Assembly: GCA_973895155.1 (NCBI GenBank)
Contig: OZ316897.1
Span: 17,050,001 to 17,114,000, forward strand
Length of the DNA stretch: 64,000 nt
Source of the DNA: Marsupella aquatica
Lineage: Eukaryota > Marchantiophyta
Direction of reading: 5' to 3'
The stretch's first letter is position 1, and each line of letters opens with the position of its first letter. The translations under genes and the position numbers were made by a program. Below the pieces are notes generated by a model that saw nothing but the letters and a program-made list of their open reading frames with translations, was not told the origin of the DNA and did not search any database. This document shows positions 1 to 13,033 of this stretch, piece by piece.

Positions 1-2100
1 TTTGAAGGGGAAAAAAAATTGGTAGCCATGTGGACAATGCACTCGACTTGAGTAGGCTCTCTCCCGAGTGGAGTTCTTTGCCTCGAAAAACCCAATTGAA
101 TGAGCTCCTAGTGGAGTTGACTTTCATCTTTGAAATGTCGTCGAACTTAATTGAGATATGGCCCATTCAGCGACTCTATACGTCATACACTTACAAACTA
201 GTTGCCATTCGAATGACAACGGGAGTGATTGCACGACAGAGGCGTGCACAAGCCTTGACCCCTCTCATGAATTGTAGCTGTCTCACGAGTAGCGCGCACA
301 CGGTAAAGTCTGTCTCGTTGTTCAAGTGTATGATCATGCACGGGCTGACACGAACCTGTTTTTCGTACGTCTGTCTAGAAACGTACTTGAGAATGACGCT
401 CCTCCAACCTACCCAAATGAGGTACAGTGAAATTGGGGTTGTCGTATCGCTCGTATCGTCGGTCATGGCTGGGAAGATGGCACGCTGGAAATGTCTACAA
501 ACTACAGTGAGTAGTCTACTCTCTCGAACAGTACTCACTACCAATATATATATGGCAGCATTACCTCTTCTGCCACACCGATCTCCTTTCCCCATTGACT
601 GTGGTCTGCGTGCTTGTGTCGTAAAGTAGCACGAGTTCACTAGCACGTCAGCTCTGGGACTTCGCTTCATTGACGGACCGACATTGATATAATGGAGCCT
701 TCATCACAAAGCTTCTTATTAAAGGGGATGTTTCTGATGAAATCCAGGATCCTTACCGCACACTGTCTTTTCCTTTTGGCTGCACTACTGTTGATTGAGA
801 AAAAGGTCAAGCTCCATGTTCAAGTAGGTGGATTCATGGAGAGAATCGTACGTTTCTGAAATTAATGCCCACATGGACAGATCTTCTAAAGAATAGAATT
901 ATTTTCTTCAATACTTTTGATGTTTAGGCGTACTGTACAAGAGATGGGATACTCGTGCTACCATTTTCCCATAGTGGACACCCAAGCCAAAACACCTGGA
1001 AAACATATAAGGCCAAGGAGAGACCAAAATCAATGTCAAAAGATAACCAATCATTAACATGTCAGCTAAGAACGAGGATGTCCTCTCAATCAGATGTGTA
1101 GAGGATGTTCAGAGGTGCTCTAAAAGTTAGTCAGTCAGGACATGACACAAAATGCACCTAAGCACAAACACAGAAAAAGCCAGGGACCCACTTCGATCTG
1201 TGCAGCTAGGATCGATAAACTTTCAGACCAAGTTGCCTCCTCTCATTTTGTAAAGTGAACTCTGACCAAAGAACATAAATCTACAAAGACTGAGGGCAAC
1301 TTGCATGTGAGCGGCCCTACCCTTTGTGGCCGTAAAACTGACTTGTGGCAGCATATTAGTGCATGCGAGAAAAATACCTCATCACCTCCCCTGCCAGTCC
1401 TGCCGCAAACACTTAGCAAATCAAAAGGCAAGCCAGGCTGGAAAATTTATGGCCCTTACAGATCCCGACTTCAAACTTCCACAAAAAACAAAAGCCCTAA
1501 AGTAACATAGTCATATCGTGACAGTCTGCCATTGCAAGTTTTGCAGTGTGCTTGTTTTGCTCCTGGTAGTCACTCTGTAAAACACCGGCTTCCGCAAATT
1601 ACAAATGAAAGTGAGAATTGGATTCACAAACACTTCTGAGTTTGCAGCTCTCAAGCTCCAACTTTCCACACCAACTTCAAAGAAGAACCAAGCTGAGCGG
1701 CAACTTTGCTTTTAATTGCAAGGAGGTGTGGAAGTCCTCCCAATTCCAGTCACTTTCACCTTGCACAACGCACTCTACGTACCTTTTAATTCAAGAGTTT
1801 GTCAATAGCAAGTTAGTCTTACTTCCAAAAAAATGACACATCACGTGAAACGAAAGATAGGGTCATTTTATAGGTTCTAAGGGAAAATTTGAGAATTTTT
1901 TGAGAAAACAATAAAGTCTTTTAAATCCAATTTGAGACTTATACAGTTTGCATACTTAATTGCTTGCTTCCCCTCTTTTCAAGCTCTTGTTTGTGCATTC
2001 TAGCATCATAGCAACAAATAGTGCTGAGGGTCAGTATTTCTCATTGGCAGAGTTGAAGTAGTTGTGCATGTCCTGAGTGAACATTGGACATGACACTATT
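1..2100. other. Anonymous sequence, no supported gene
   Basis: Open frames of up to about 200 codons exist on both strands near the left edge, but they overlap each other, start at non-ATG codons and show no recognisable domain. From about 680 to 2100 I see only AT-rich intergenic DNA. Confidence 0.5.
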
Positions 2101-2104
2101 GTTG

Positions 2105-2990
2105 GTGCAGGGCAAAAGAACCAAGCTTTTTGGGACCGTGTTGCTTCAAACTACAATCAACACATACCCAAAAGCACCTAGGAGAGGAGCTAGATCTTTG
2201 GAGGGCAAATGCAGAGATTGCTTGAAGCAATATGTTGCTAAATTTGTTGGGTGAGGTTGTATGCCAATATAGAAGCCCGTGTTGAAGATCTCACATTGTC
2301 AGATTCCAATGCACAAGACACTCTTTCGAAAACTAGGAGCACTATCCTAAAGGGAAGAAGTTTCAGTACATTGATTGTTGATACTTGCTCAAAGATTGTC
2401 CAAAATTTTCCCATTCCATCGAAGACATGTATGGCCGATAAAAAAGAGCAAGAAAGGGAAGGGCAAGCCAGGGCAAGGATGCCGATAAGGGCCTTCCACT
2501 GACAGACAGAGAAGGAAAATGTTCCTCCCACACCATACTCCCCCACAGAAATCATTAATCCAATTGGTGGTGGCAAAAAGTCTGCGGTATTCTACAATAG
2601 CAATGGACATGAGAGGCCCATTGGCAGCAAGTCTGCAAAGAAGCTGAAGGGGGAGGAATTTGCATTTAGGGTTGCAACTTATGCACCAAGGGACATGACA
2701 GTCACATGCAGAAGCAATCTGACGGGTGAAGGTCTTGGAAGAGTAATCGCTTCATTATTTGTTCAGTTTGAGGGAAGACATGGATCCACAAGTGTTGGGG
2801 GAGGGAGCTACAAGAATTTGAGGAGAAATTTGAGAAGGAGGATGCTGAACTTACGGAGGGCACCCAAGAGGGCGCCTCCTGCTGCAGTGAGTAGGAGTGC
2901 CACTGTCCGCGAGTCAGCGCTGTCCCAATTTATTACAAGAGAGGAGATACAGATTGCGAGGAGTCCACAACACCAGTTGAGAGTGTGAAT
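2105..2990 (+). pseudogene. PIF/Harbinger ORF1 (Myb/SANT-like) remnant
   Basis: Conceptual translation near 2125-2170 gives the FWDRVASNYNQH signature. After frame breaks comes a stretch with YANIEARVED (about 2260-2290), and near 2610-2630 a RPIGSK motif. This order (a trihelix-like Myb/SANT segment, then RPxGxK-A-K) is typical of the accessory DNA-binding protein of plant PIF/Harbinger transposons, which cooperates with the DDE transposase. At least two stop codons and frame changes interrupt it, so it is a fossil. A transposase fragment lies about 2 kb to the right on the opposite strand, the convergent arrangement usual for this superfamily. Family assignment is by recalled motif resemblance. 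Confidence 0.55.
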
Positions 2991-3599
2991 GTGCCAATAA
3001 TAATAAGGATGGAGCGCTCCTCAATCTATGGATGGCGATGCTGGATTGATCATGATAGGTCACACATGTTTTAGGAACTAGTGGATTCAGTTTAAATTCA
3101 GTAGCTTTAAACCCAATTGTACATGCAATGTAGACTAGAGCTTTCAATGTACTTTTGCAAATGATAAGTACAAACTTTCATTGTATGGATTCTTGTGACC
3201 CGGTGTCCACTACATTGGGTCTCTTTCTCATAATTATCTGGTGCTGTCATGTGAATGTACACATTGATCAGGTCTTGGTAGATTGCTTCTCTATACCTGG
3301 AGCAAAGAGAAGTATGTAAAGGCACAGACATAATTGGTGAGTTTGCTAATGCTTCCAAATGTCTGTAAATTTGACACACGAGAATCACTCTGAGAATCAA
3401 TAACTACCTCTGTTGCCTCAAGTGAAGGGAATCTGTGTATCGTCTTTTGTGCCCAACTCTTGTCAAACTTAATTTGTTGCCTCTTCTTGTCCCTACTAAC
3501 AAAAGGAAGTCTCTTCAACACTCCTTACGGTCTTTTCATTGTTTGCTTTGCAATCTCCCCACCTCATTTTCAATTGTCTTCCACAATGCCTCCGGCCAA

Positions 3600-4030
3600 A
3601 AATGCTTGATCCAAATCCCACAATGCAGGGGCTCCAATTCAGATTCAGGATGCAGCAGTTCCACACAAAGCTTCACAAGGCTCTCCTGATTTGTTGCCAC
3701 CTCCTAGAACGGGCCACGGCCAGGGCAATAGCATTGCTTCAGGACCTCCCGTAGCACCTGGCCCGTCCTCCAAATGTCAATGGTCAATTGATGAGCCGGA
3801 AGTAGCTTCTCCCAGGGGGTTTCTTGGGTTCAATGTGTACTTTAATTATTGATTTCCCACTCATTCGCAATGCAGAAAATGTTGGCAAAAGAAGAGGCAC
3901 CAGAGAAGAGAAGAGGCTGGAGAAGTGTAAAGCAAAGAAGAGGGTGGAGAAGAAAACAAACACAAGGCTGCTGAGAGAGTTTGAAGCACAAGATGAAGAG
4001 TACTTTGATCAAGCTAGGTACCCATGACAG
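3600..4030 (+). pseudogene. Second fragment of Harbinger ORF1-like C-terminus
   Basis: A short decayed coding-like stretch rich in Lys, Glu and Arg (from about 3870) ends in an acidic REFEAQDEEYF-like tail near 3980-4015. It resembles the charged C-terminal coiled region of Harbinger ORF1 proteins and lies between the ORF1 remnant and the transposase remnant. It could be the displaced C-terminus of the same fossil. Nothing indicates function. Confidence 0.3.
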
Positions 4031-4489
4031 ATTGGATGTTGAGTTACTAGATGTAATGTAAAATAGGATGTTGAGTTACTTATAGTTCCGTTCATCAGTT
4101 TGAGTGCTCCTCACTTGATGTCACTGTCGAGCATTGAGCTGCCCAATTGTATTCTACAAAATCAGTCTCTTCATTGCTAGAAATTGCATACGAACCTGAA
4201 CATTGACATGATTGTCTTTTCTTTCAAAACATAGACAATTGAACTTTAAAATTGGCTAACGTAATCAAATCTGTGGCCCTGTCCCTTCAAAGCACACAAG
4301 TATTCTATCAAACCATTCTGTAGCATGTAGTGGGTCTCTAAATCACAGATAGATGTACATACTTAGCTAGGTATTGCTTCCAATCAGAAGTGGGGAGTAA
4401 CTGTCCTCCACCCAAGGTGCAACCTGGGTGTTGCTCTCATTCATGTGGCAAGTTGTCATCATGATTGTCCTCCACAATCATGTTGTTTA

Positions 4490-5087
4490 GGATGATAAAT
4501 GCAATGCAAATGTCTTTAATGACACTTGTGTTGTGTACCCTACAGGGGTTTCAAATTATTGCAAATCTAGCCTGCAAAACGCCAAAATACCCTCTTGACA
4601 TCCTTCTTGACATTTGGCAAACCGCTTCCTAGCATCACTTCTAGCAGTGCAGTTGTCCAGACAAATATAGACAAGTCGGGATAGATCCCATCCATGAGAA
4701 GGTGGTACCAAGAATGATCTATCCCATTGACTGTGAAGGTCACCTCTACATTGCTCCTCAACATAGTATTGACAATTGGTGATCTGTCTAGCACGTTGAG
4801 GTCATTGTTACATCCGAGCAGACCAAAATAGCCATGCCAAAACCACAAGGATTGATCAGCGATGGCCTCCAAGACAATAAGGTTATCCCTATCCTTGTTG
4901 GTGAACAAGTCTTTGCTAGGCAAAGGGCAAATGTTTTATTTATAATGCATACAATCCAATGAACCAAACATACTGGGGAACCCTCTGGCCTCATTAATCT
5001 TATTAATTATTTTGTTTCTTCAGGTCCTCCCTAGTCGGCTGTGTGAGGTATTGTGCCTCAAATACTTCTCGCATGGCCCTGCAGCAT
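4490..5087 (-). pseudogene. PIF/Harbinger (HARBI1-like) transposase remnant
   Basis: The reverse strand encodes, in two overlapping frames, a segment resembling CRAMREVFE, TQPTRED and FGSLDCMH, followed by VLEAIADQSLWFWH, NNDLNVLDRSP, VNGIDHSWYHLLMDGIYP and a C-terminal KDVKRVFW. These are hallmarks of plant HARBI1-type DDE transposases: the first Asp in the SLDCMH box, the second in LMDGIYP, and a degraded third-acidic-residue region near the end. A frame change near 4850-4920 and the missing N-terminus make it a pseudogene. Homology runs up to about 5087, exactly where the next element's inverted repeat begins, so that element may have inserted into it. I did not find the missing N-terminal part at the far side (15107 onward). 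Confidence 0.7.
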
Positions 5088-5103
5088 CCCGGGTATGTAA
5101 CTC
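5088..5103 (+). repeat. Left terminal inverted repeat
   Basis: CCCGGGTATGTAACTC matches the reverse complement of 15091-15106 at 15 of 16 positions. The one difference is T versus C. Confidence 0.65.
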
Positions 5104-5795
5104 CCCTTTTTATAAGACAAGTTTTTAATTCCTTATAATGGCCTTATATGCAATTGACCATCTTAGATTTTATTTTAGTCTAGTAAAATCTTGTACCTCT
5201 CAACTTAAGGAATCCAAAAATGTAACTTAAACTTAAAACAAGAAGCCTTAAATGATGAGTAACAAGCCCATACTTTAGAAACTCTAGCCAAAAAATCAGA
5301 AAAAACAATGAAAAAGTCAAAAAAGTGCAAAAATTAGCCCCTATTTTAGAGCAAAAATATGGAGCGAACAAAATATGACATAAACTAGCTATGTTTTGAC
5401 ACCTAAAAATGACCAAATTCATCTGAAGTTACATTCCACCAATAAATGATCTCAAATACAACACTATTATCTACAATGGTCTCACAATTACACGAGGTGT
5501 CTTTTGAAACAACAACTAAATCACCTCCAAAAGCCATTGTCATTTAAAAACCAGAAAATAAATTACTACAACTTAACCTGATACACATTATTGTGAAAAG
5601 AAGACAAGGAGAATAGAAATGACACCATCTAATTGAATTGAAACACACCCACTAAGATAATATTAAACTACAAATTTCTCAAGAAACTTTAACCATGAAT
5701 TCATGAATAAGTGGTAAAGGCATTTTGAAAATTTGTAAAATTTCAAGTTATCCATGTTTTTCAATGGTAATGTCACAAACAATAACTACTTTTCA
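5104..5795. other. Subterminal noncoding region, left end of the DNA transposon
   Basis: AT-rich DNA without coding signs. It contains one copy of the element's recurrent palindromic motif (CATGAATTCATGAAT at 5694-5708). Confidence 0.45.
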
Positions 5796-8700
5796 TTACT
5801 CAAATCCAGAAGTCCTCAATTCTTGAAACAAAATATCCCTAGATTTATCTCCTAGCGGGGTTCTAGCTGATCCATTCTCTTGTTCTTGCTCTTTCTCTTC
5901 TGCCAAAAATTCAGTCAATCGGATTTTGATTCGATCTACTGTCTTTTTGTACAATGTATCAGATTTTGTCAACATGAAGTTGTAAGCAAAAACAGTCGTT
6001 GAAGATAAATCAAGCTCTTGGTGAAACCATATTGGTTTCAAAGTTCCTTTCCCACGACCACTTTTCGTAGTTTAAGACTTCTGGTAAGTACTTGGCTTTC
6101 CAAGGATCTGACCCGGTTTTTGCAGCATGCCATAAAACATAAATCATTTTTGGAATGTTGAACTCGTCGCGCTGGTCAATTCTTTCCACCTTGGCCACCC
6201 AAAATGTTTCTGATTCTTCTCCAGCAACAGAAATATAAGTGTTGACTTCAAGATCCGAAAAGTCTCCTTCCATATTCTCCTTCTCTGCATCTATCTTTCC
6301 TTGATTCCGATAAGGACCCACGTATATATCTCTGGTAGGTCCGTATACTCTCTCTTCAATTTCCTCTTCATTGACAAGGACTCTGGGAACTTCAGCAGCA
6401 ACAGCAATCTCCCCTTGGGAGCGTGGCCATTGAAAAGGGAAAATCAATGGTCTTTGATCAAGGAGCAAAGATTTATTCAATTCCCGTTGCTCTTCAAAAA
6501 ACATTCTCCACCAGTTCACTTCCTCTTCTGAGAATAAAGTTTCAACTGCAAGTATTCCCTTTTGAATCTCATTTAACGAATCATCCATCTCCTTCAAAGT
6601 CATTCTTGAAGAACTAGACATATTTGGTTGAGTCCTTGTAACGTTCTTATCCCCCTTTTTGAAAAGGGGTAATCCGGGAGCACAACCCATCACCTTTTCT
6701 AGCTCCTCTTCCCTCAAAAATTTCACGCCTCCGTCAGGTTTCCAAGTTGAGTCCGTGGAAAACTTCTTCCCCCATTGGGTTGGAACTTGATCTTCCAACT
6801 TGTCAAATGCAAATTTGTACTGGTGGTGGAAGGTAACATTTCAAATCCTTTCAATGACTAAAGGTGGATCTAAGAAGGCATATTGACGGAAATCATATGT
6901 TTCCTTTAAAAGAGTGATATTTGGTTGGGGTTGATATGATTCACAAATAATATCACATAGGCTTTCGTATGTGAATGCCTTAAACCGTGCTAGTCGTTTA
7001 GAAAATCGACTGAACATTTGATCTATTTGGTCGTGTGTGTGTCCAACCAACAAGAATCCTAGTTTGATTTTCCGAAAAACCTTTCTTCGAATCAACATAT
7101 GAAGAAAGGCAAAGAGTAAATTATTTTTATTTTCTCTACTGGTATTATCAAGTTGAAGATAGAGAACAAGCGGCAAGCCACCAGACTTTTCTTCCCATTT
7201 GTGAAACACCCTTTGCATGATTGTGACTGTAAAGTTTCCATCATTATGCAATACAGGATAATTAAGAAACACTCTTGAAAATAGTGCACCATTGAAAGCC
7301 AGGCATCCGACAACGTGCATTTGGATCAAACATGTTTCGTCCACCGATTTTGGGGGCCGCGGCCAATGAGGCAACCTTGTCTTCTTCTTATCCATCCCAT
7401 CAATGACAACTCCCAAATATTTATCAGAATTTGAAAAACATTTCTTACGATGCTTCGCGAGTTTCTCACGTTCTTTGGATTGTTGGTCTCTATGTTTTTG
7501 TAACATAATTTCCCCTCGCCCTGGAAAAACAACTTGTTAGTTTCTTAAAAAAAAAATAGAAATCATGTGCTAAGCCATATTCTTGAAACAAAAACTTGTC
7601 AAACTTGTAAGTAACTTAATCTTTTCGGTCTCCGAGACAGCTTTGTCCCGAATTGATTTGAACTCCTCGCAATCCGTGCAAGCACTGAATCGATTGACTG
7701 GAGGAATCTTCACATGGCCAAATTCTTGAACCCAAACTTTCAAGAATTGTCGATAGGATATTTTTGATGATTCATCAATCTTGGCATAGTTGGAGTCGTA
7801 GATCTTCCATACCTCCAGCTTTGAATAATTATCCGGTAAATGTGAAACTTCTTTATTTGGCAATGTTTCCACGCGTGTCTCAAAAAACGACCTAAGCCAA
7901 CTGACCAAGACTAATATTTTAACAGATGGAGGGCGTCCAACTGGTTTAGAATATCCTAAGTCTTGGTTGTCTAATTTCAAAATTCTATTTAATCTATGAT
8001 TGCCAACGCAAAATATAATCTTGAAAGCTTTCCGACAAATACTCTTTTGACCAAACGTGTAAGATATAGTCTGCCTCCCTCCTTCATTTCCGTCTCGCTT
8101 TATAAGCCACTGCAAAGATAAAGATCGATCCTGAGATTTCTGCCTCAAAAATTTAGAACGCGCCTCACGAATTTCTTTTGGAGATAGACTTAGGAGACAA
8201 TGACTCTGACAACAGTACTTACTATTTGTTTTCTTGATATCCTCCTCTTTCAACTTTGTTTCACACGAAGTGGCATTGCTCGTACGTTTGTAACGACTAG
8301 ATGCCACCAGAACATCATCATCCTCCCCACTCTCCGAAGACTCGCTTTCATTCGATGATGAAATGGTCACCAACATTTGCTTCTGAACATGCCGAGATTC
8401 CAGACCTGCAACCTTCGGAGATGGAGGCTCTTCCTTCACTCTATGTAGCCTTGGAATACCTGGGCATATTTCAGAAATCCCTCCATTACCGTGTAGGGAC
8501 CCTTTCAATATTTTCCTAGGGTCCCTCTCCACCAGGTTGGTTTCCCTATTTGAGTTTCCGTGACTTGATCCGCTCCCTGCCCCAACACCATGACTCCTAG
8601 GTAAAACTGAGGAATGCACATTAGAATTCCTTTATGGAATACTTTTCAATAACACTGGTCGTCTAGTTTCTTCCCTCATCCCCCTATAAAATGTTTCCGA

Positions 8701-9185
8701 CGTTGGCTTACCAAAGGTTTTACTTTTTGGCATTTGCTTCAGCCGCTGAACACTTTGGAGACTACAAAAATCTCTGTCATTTTCCCCACTTAGTGCTTTC
8801 TTCGTCTTTCCAAATCCAGTCTTCATGAATTCATGAGACCATTTCCCAGACATCCAAATAGGCATTGAACCTTCCAGATTACTCCCCAATTTGTCCTTTG
8901 TTGGTGACAAAGGAGATACAACTTGACGTCCAGGGGGACCAATACTCTCCAAGGAGTCAAAGGAGCTCCCTGACCTCTCTTTACCACCGACCAATGATTT
9001 CTTCCCACTAATTGCAAGTCGTAAAGGACTACGTTTTAACTTGCTCATAGGGGTGGGGGTGGCATATCTAAAACAGTAGTTATTCCAGGGATATCTGGGC
9101 CAACCACTGTGCAGGGGCCATCCGGCAATGAAACATCATCAGAAACTCCATCTGAATAATCATCTGATTCGTAACATGCCGCCAT
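5796..9185 (-). pseudogene. DUF7869-type transposase-like gene, broken
   Basis: Transcribed leftward from an ATG at 9183-9185. The predicted product starts with an acidic leader, then has a basic Ser-rich region (8632-9048), a central part with a C-x2-C pair (CTDC, about 7670), and a core at 6841-7506 with LQLDNTSRENKN and VGHTHDQIDQMFSRFS. These two motifs are characteristic of DUF7869, an RNase-H-like family. A C-terminal part (5796-6798) contains an FWVAKV...VLWHA module resembling a BAH/Tudor-like fold. An intron is likely at about 7525-7600. Breaks: a frame change in a C-rich run at about 9050, TAA at 8632, TGA at 6841 and a frame change near 6030. The 5' end faces the methyltransferase gene 775 bp away. 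Family call from recalled motifs; catalytic role inferred. Confidence 0.65.
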
Positions 9186-9960
9186 TGGAAAAACTAGTGC
9201 AAATTGACAAGAAAATCAGTAAAATCTAACAAATCTTCTCAAAATAATGACCAAGAGTCATGAATAAACGAGCCTATTTATAGTTTTTCACGGATTGTTG
9301 GGACTTTTTAACTTCAAAAATATCAAATATTCATGAAATTTGCAAGCTTTTTCCCGTTAATATCCCAAAATATTCATGAATAATTGGCCCGAAAACATTG
9401 ATTTATCATGATTCGGGGTTAATTTTACTAAGTGTCGCCTGATCCGTGATTAGTATGTATAACCAAGGAACACGGGGCAGCCCATTCATTTTCACTCAAT
9501 GTCATTTGGATTTCCTTTGTAAAAGAGTGAAAAACAATCTCGTTGTCCAATTTCGTGCCATTTTCAGCACTCATCGGCGACGTGTCGCGAGTTGTCGCGG
9601 TCGCACTTCATTTCGACCCTGTTTTAGGTAGTAATTTAGGCCCTGGGTGATTTCTTCACGTCACCCCCCCCCCTCCGAACCCTATTTTAAATACCCTTCT
9701 GCATCACCGAGGTGTACAAGCAAAGAGAGAGGAGACTCCCTTCATGAATTCATGAAGGTCGGAGCGAGAGGGAGACTCCCTTCATGAATTCATGATAGGA
9801 GTCCTGGGGTGGTCGAGAGCGTTGTTAGATCCGTAAGGACACGGCTTTAGTAGCCATTTGTTGGCACATTCCTTGGTTCTGTGGCACTTTGTCTCGCAGG
9901 TTGGGGTTGAAGTGGACTGATTTTGTGGTATGTTCTCAGGTTTGAAGATCAGGCAAAAAC
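9186..9960. promoter_or_regulatory. Divergent intergenic region with TTCATGAA palindromes
   Basis: This 775-bp spacer separates the 5' ends of the two element genes and should hold both promoters. It has a cluster of TTCATGAA-type palindromes at 9258, 9329, 9372, 9741-9756 and 9781-9796. The last two lie in a direct repeat of about 24 bp (9732-9755 and 9772-9795, spacing 40 bp). The promoter role is inferred from position only. Confidence 0.45.
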
Positions 9961-12900
9961 ATGACAATGTCGCAAGAAGAGCTGGTGGATGACATCTTTT
10001 CGCGCCATCCTTTGACGGACTTCCACAACTCATCCTGGACGATTTCCTTAGGGACGGAAACATGGAAGAAGCCCTTCCTAATGCTGTGTGTATTTGAGGG
10101 GCTTCCATCGGGGGCATTAGGGTGGGTAAATTACGGCCGCATCGATGTATTTCGACGGGGCGACGAAGTTGTGAACATGTTGATCACAACGAAGGAAACA
10201 TCAACTTTGATTGTCGTGGATGTGGAGAGGTTTTCTGGAACGGCTGCCACCTCCTATCTCGATGAGGATATCGATAGCATCATTGAGACTGTCAAGTCTC
10301 TTTCGAGTGAGGAACGTTACCACAACGTCGCGGGAAAGATTTCCGGTTTTGTGTTCGAATTTCACGCTAGCACTTTAAAGAGTGCAATCCGAAAATCAAG
10401 AGAGATTCTTCGGAAAAGGTCGGCAGAGAAGGGGGTAAGTCGTCCACCCAAATCTGGGGCTTCCGGTGTTCCTTCTGGATCCAGGCCTAGCATTTTACCC
10501 GATGATATTTTGAACGTGGTAGCGCCTACAACCTCCCGGGAAGCAGCAGCATCTGGAGGGGGATCTCAAGTTGGCAGATCATCCCAGGGAACGGCTTTGA
10601 CTGGTGGGTCGGCACAAGGTACGACTGGAACTCGCATTTCTTCAAAGAAGCGACCTGCTATGACTCCTGAGCCTACCGAGCCTAGTGCTCCAAAGTTAAA
10701 AAAAAAGACTTTGGAGAAAATTCCAACGCATTTGGAGCAAAAGGCTCAATCAATGTCAATGGATGCACGGGTATTGTACCAGGAGGAGATTCTGGGAAGA
10801 TGTGGTGTTCAAGAGGAGACCGTGACCGTTGACATTGGTCAACTTTACCCTCCAGTGAGAGAGAAGGCTGTGGGCTTGCCCATTTACCAGGTCCGACACA
10901 TCCAACCATATTTCTTGACCCAATTGACCTTGCGTATGAAGACTGTAGGTGCCAGTCCACTTGCAGCTCCGTTTGTCCTCTTGGTGGATCCAAAGGAGTG
11001 TGCTACTAGGCAAGACTTTGATTTTTCAAGGAAAGCTGATTACCATTATTATGTGATTGGGGGCAACCATTCAGCCTGTGCCAAAGCAGACCTTGCTCTT
11101 TAGTTCCCTAACAACAAGGCATTTCGGAGAGTGCAATCTTGGATATTTGCGAGATTGAGTGTGCAAGAGGCAAGAAACCTGGCGTGGAGTCACAATATTG
11201 ATTCTGAATTTCGACAACAGATGACGACAATCGAGAGAGTAAATTATATTCACATGAGATTTGTTGAGAATGGATTGTCGTCCAACCAGGATTTCAAGAA
11301 AGAGTGTGCTACTGAAATCAATCTCAAGGATTGGGGTGTACGAAAGGATGCTGAGGTTCTTAATGCCAATGATAACCTATTTCAGTTGGCATTCCGACAA
11401 GATCCTGTGTGGTCATTTGTGAGGCAGATTTGTGACAAGTGGGAGATGTGTGAGATCAAAGGTCAAAAAGGAGACAAGGGCAAGAAGAAAGTCTCTAAGT
11501 CTGGAGATGCCAAATTGCCTTATGAGGACATGAAATTAACAGAGTGGAGACACATGCAGGCCTTGAAAGATCCTGATATGATTTGCCCAGTGTTACAGAG
11601 AGTTCTTACTAAAGAACTCTCTTTACAGGAAATGGGTCACGAATTTACTCGACACAAATTTCAGATGCAGGTGCAGAAGGCCTTCCTCACGTGTCTACAC
11701 GAGGAGAGTTGGTCAGGTTGTAAAACCAAGTACCCTGAGCATTGCACAGACAATGTGCTTAAGAATTTTGTACCTGTTTCCAAGACATGGGTAAGATTCT
11801 GTCACCTTTCTTCGAATGATTGTTTGAATTTGTTTAATATTTGGAATCCTTGTTTCTAATTGTACAGTTCCTTTTTGTAGAAAGATACCACCTCCCGGAA
11901 AAAGAAGGGAGATGAGGAAGGCAAAGATCTCAAGTCATTCCCGGACAAATTCAATGCGCATATTGTGCAAGCCCAAAATTGGCTATCCATGAAGACTTCT
12001 AGTCGGCAAACCCAAGAGGGGGAACTTCATCCAAATTCGTTTGAGCATCCAAAGTTTGGTGATGTGCACTATGATATTTTTACTCATGATGCTCAGTGAT
12101 TACATGAGGTGGTTCCGGGTTGGGCTTACACATTAGCTTTAGTGGATATTCCCTACAGGTTTGCATTGCCTGGATGTCTTCATGAGGACACTATTGGATG
12201 GGGAACTGAGGAGATCACAAAAATGGTCCAATCGTTCAAGGTGGCTACTACTGCAAAGTTGTGGCATATTATCATTCACCACAGCCTTGACCAATATGAG
12301 GCCATCAAGACCGTTTTGAAAGCGGAGTGTAATGGAGGGTTCCAGAATTGTGTGTGGTAAGAAATATTTGTTTTTGAAAAAAACAACTATTAGTTATTCA
12401 TGATTTATGAACCATTTTTCTAAGTTTAAATAACTCCTTGACTTTTTGTGACTTTTCAGGGTTAAGGATAATGTGAAGAATGCTGGTGGACCAAGATTGA
12501 ACAGCAACTTTGAGTGCTTTACAATTGGCTTTCACAGCCAGGATGGTAAACGGTCATTGGAGCACTTCAATTTTGACACAAATGAATCAAGGAACAATGT
12601 GGTTGTATGCGCAGCTGTGACTAAGAAGCTGAAACACAACGGGGATAACAAGGCAGTGAATGTTTATCAGAAACCAAGTGCATTGTTAGATTGGGAAGTG
12701 AGTCATTTTAGTTAGGTTGGAGACTGGGTTTTGGATATTTGTTCAGGATCAGGATCAGGGACTGGGACAACCTCCTCCTTGGCCATGGGGAGACATTGCG
12801 TTGCCATTGAGATTGACGAGCGACAGAGCAGTGTGTTGAAAGGGAGGATTCTTAACCTTGCAGATAACATTGAAGAGGAAGACGGACAGGGGGAGACGGA

Positions 12901-13033
12901 TGAGGAGAGTGAGGAAGACATTCCTCAGGCCGGAGAGGATAGCGTGGTTGACGATGCCACAATTGTTCCAGAATTGACGACAGGGACTTCCGGAACTGAG
13001 GAAGGGGAAGCGGTCCCTTTTGGATTAGACTAG
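9961..13033 (+). pseudogene. ParB-like / N6-adenine (or N4-cytosine) DNA methyltransferase, broken
   Basis: Exons 9961-11790, 11881-12356 and 12460-13033 have GT-AG introns and join in frame at 960 codons. The N-terminal half is a novel region plus a Ser/Gly-rich linker. At about residues 300-380 (10860-11100) there is a ParB/sulfiredoxin-like segment ending in YYVIGGNHSACAKADL. The C-terminal half has a DPPY-type motif IV written VDIPY (12142-12156), then a SAM-binding motif I, LDICSGSGSGTG...GRHCVAIEIDE (about 12731-12820). The order IV then I is that of beta-class N6-adenine/N4-cytosine methyltransferases, and ParB-methyltransferase fusions are known from phages and bacteria. Breaks: TAG 11101-11103, TGA 12097-12099, TAG 12713-12715. 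It is likely of bacterial or phage origin and captured by the transposon. Base specificity cannot be read from sequence. Confidence 0.65.

Noticed and set aside
30-670. Two overlapping open frames on opposite strands (199 and 159 codons)
   Set aside because: Non-ATG or arbitrary starts, mutual overlap and no recognisable domain in either; likely fortuitous.
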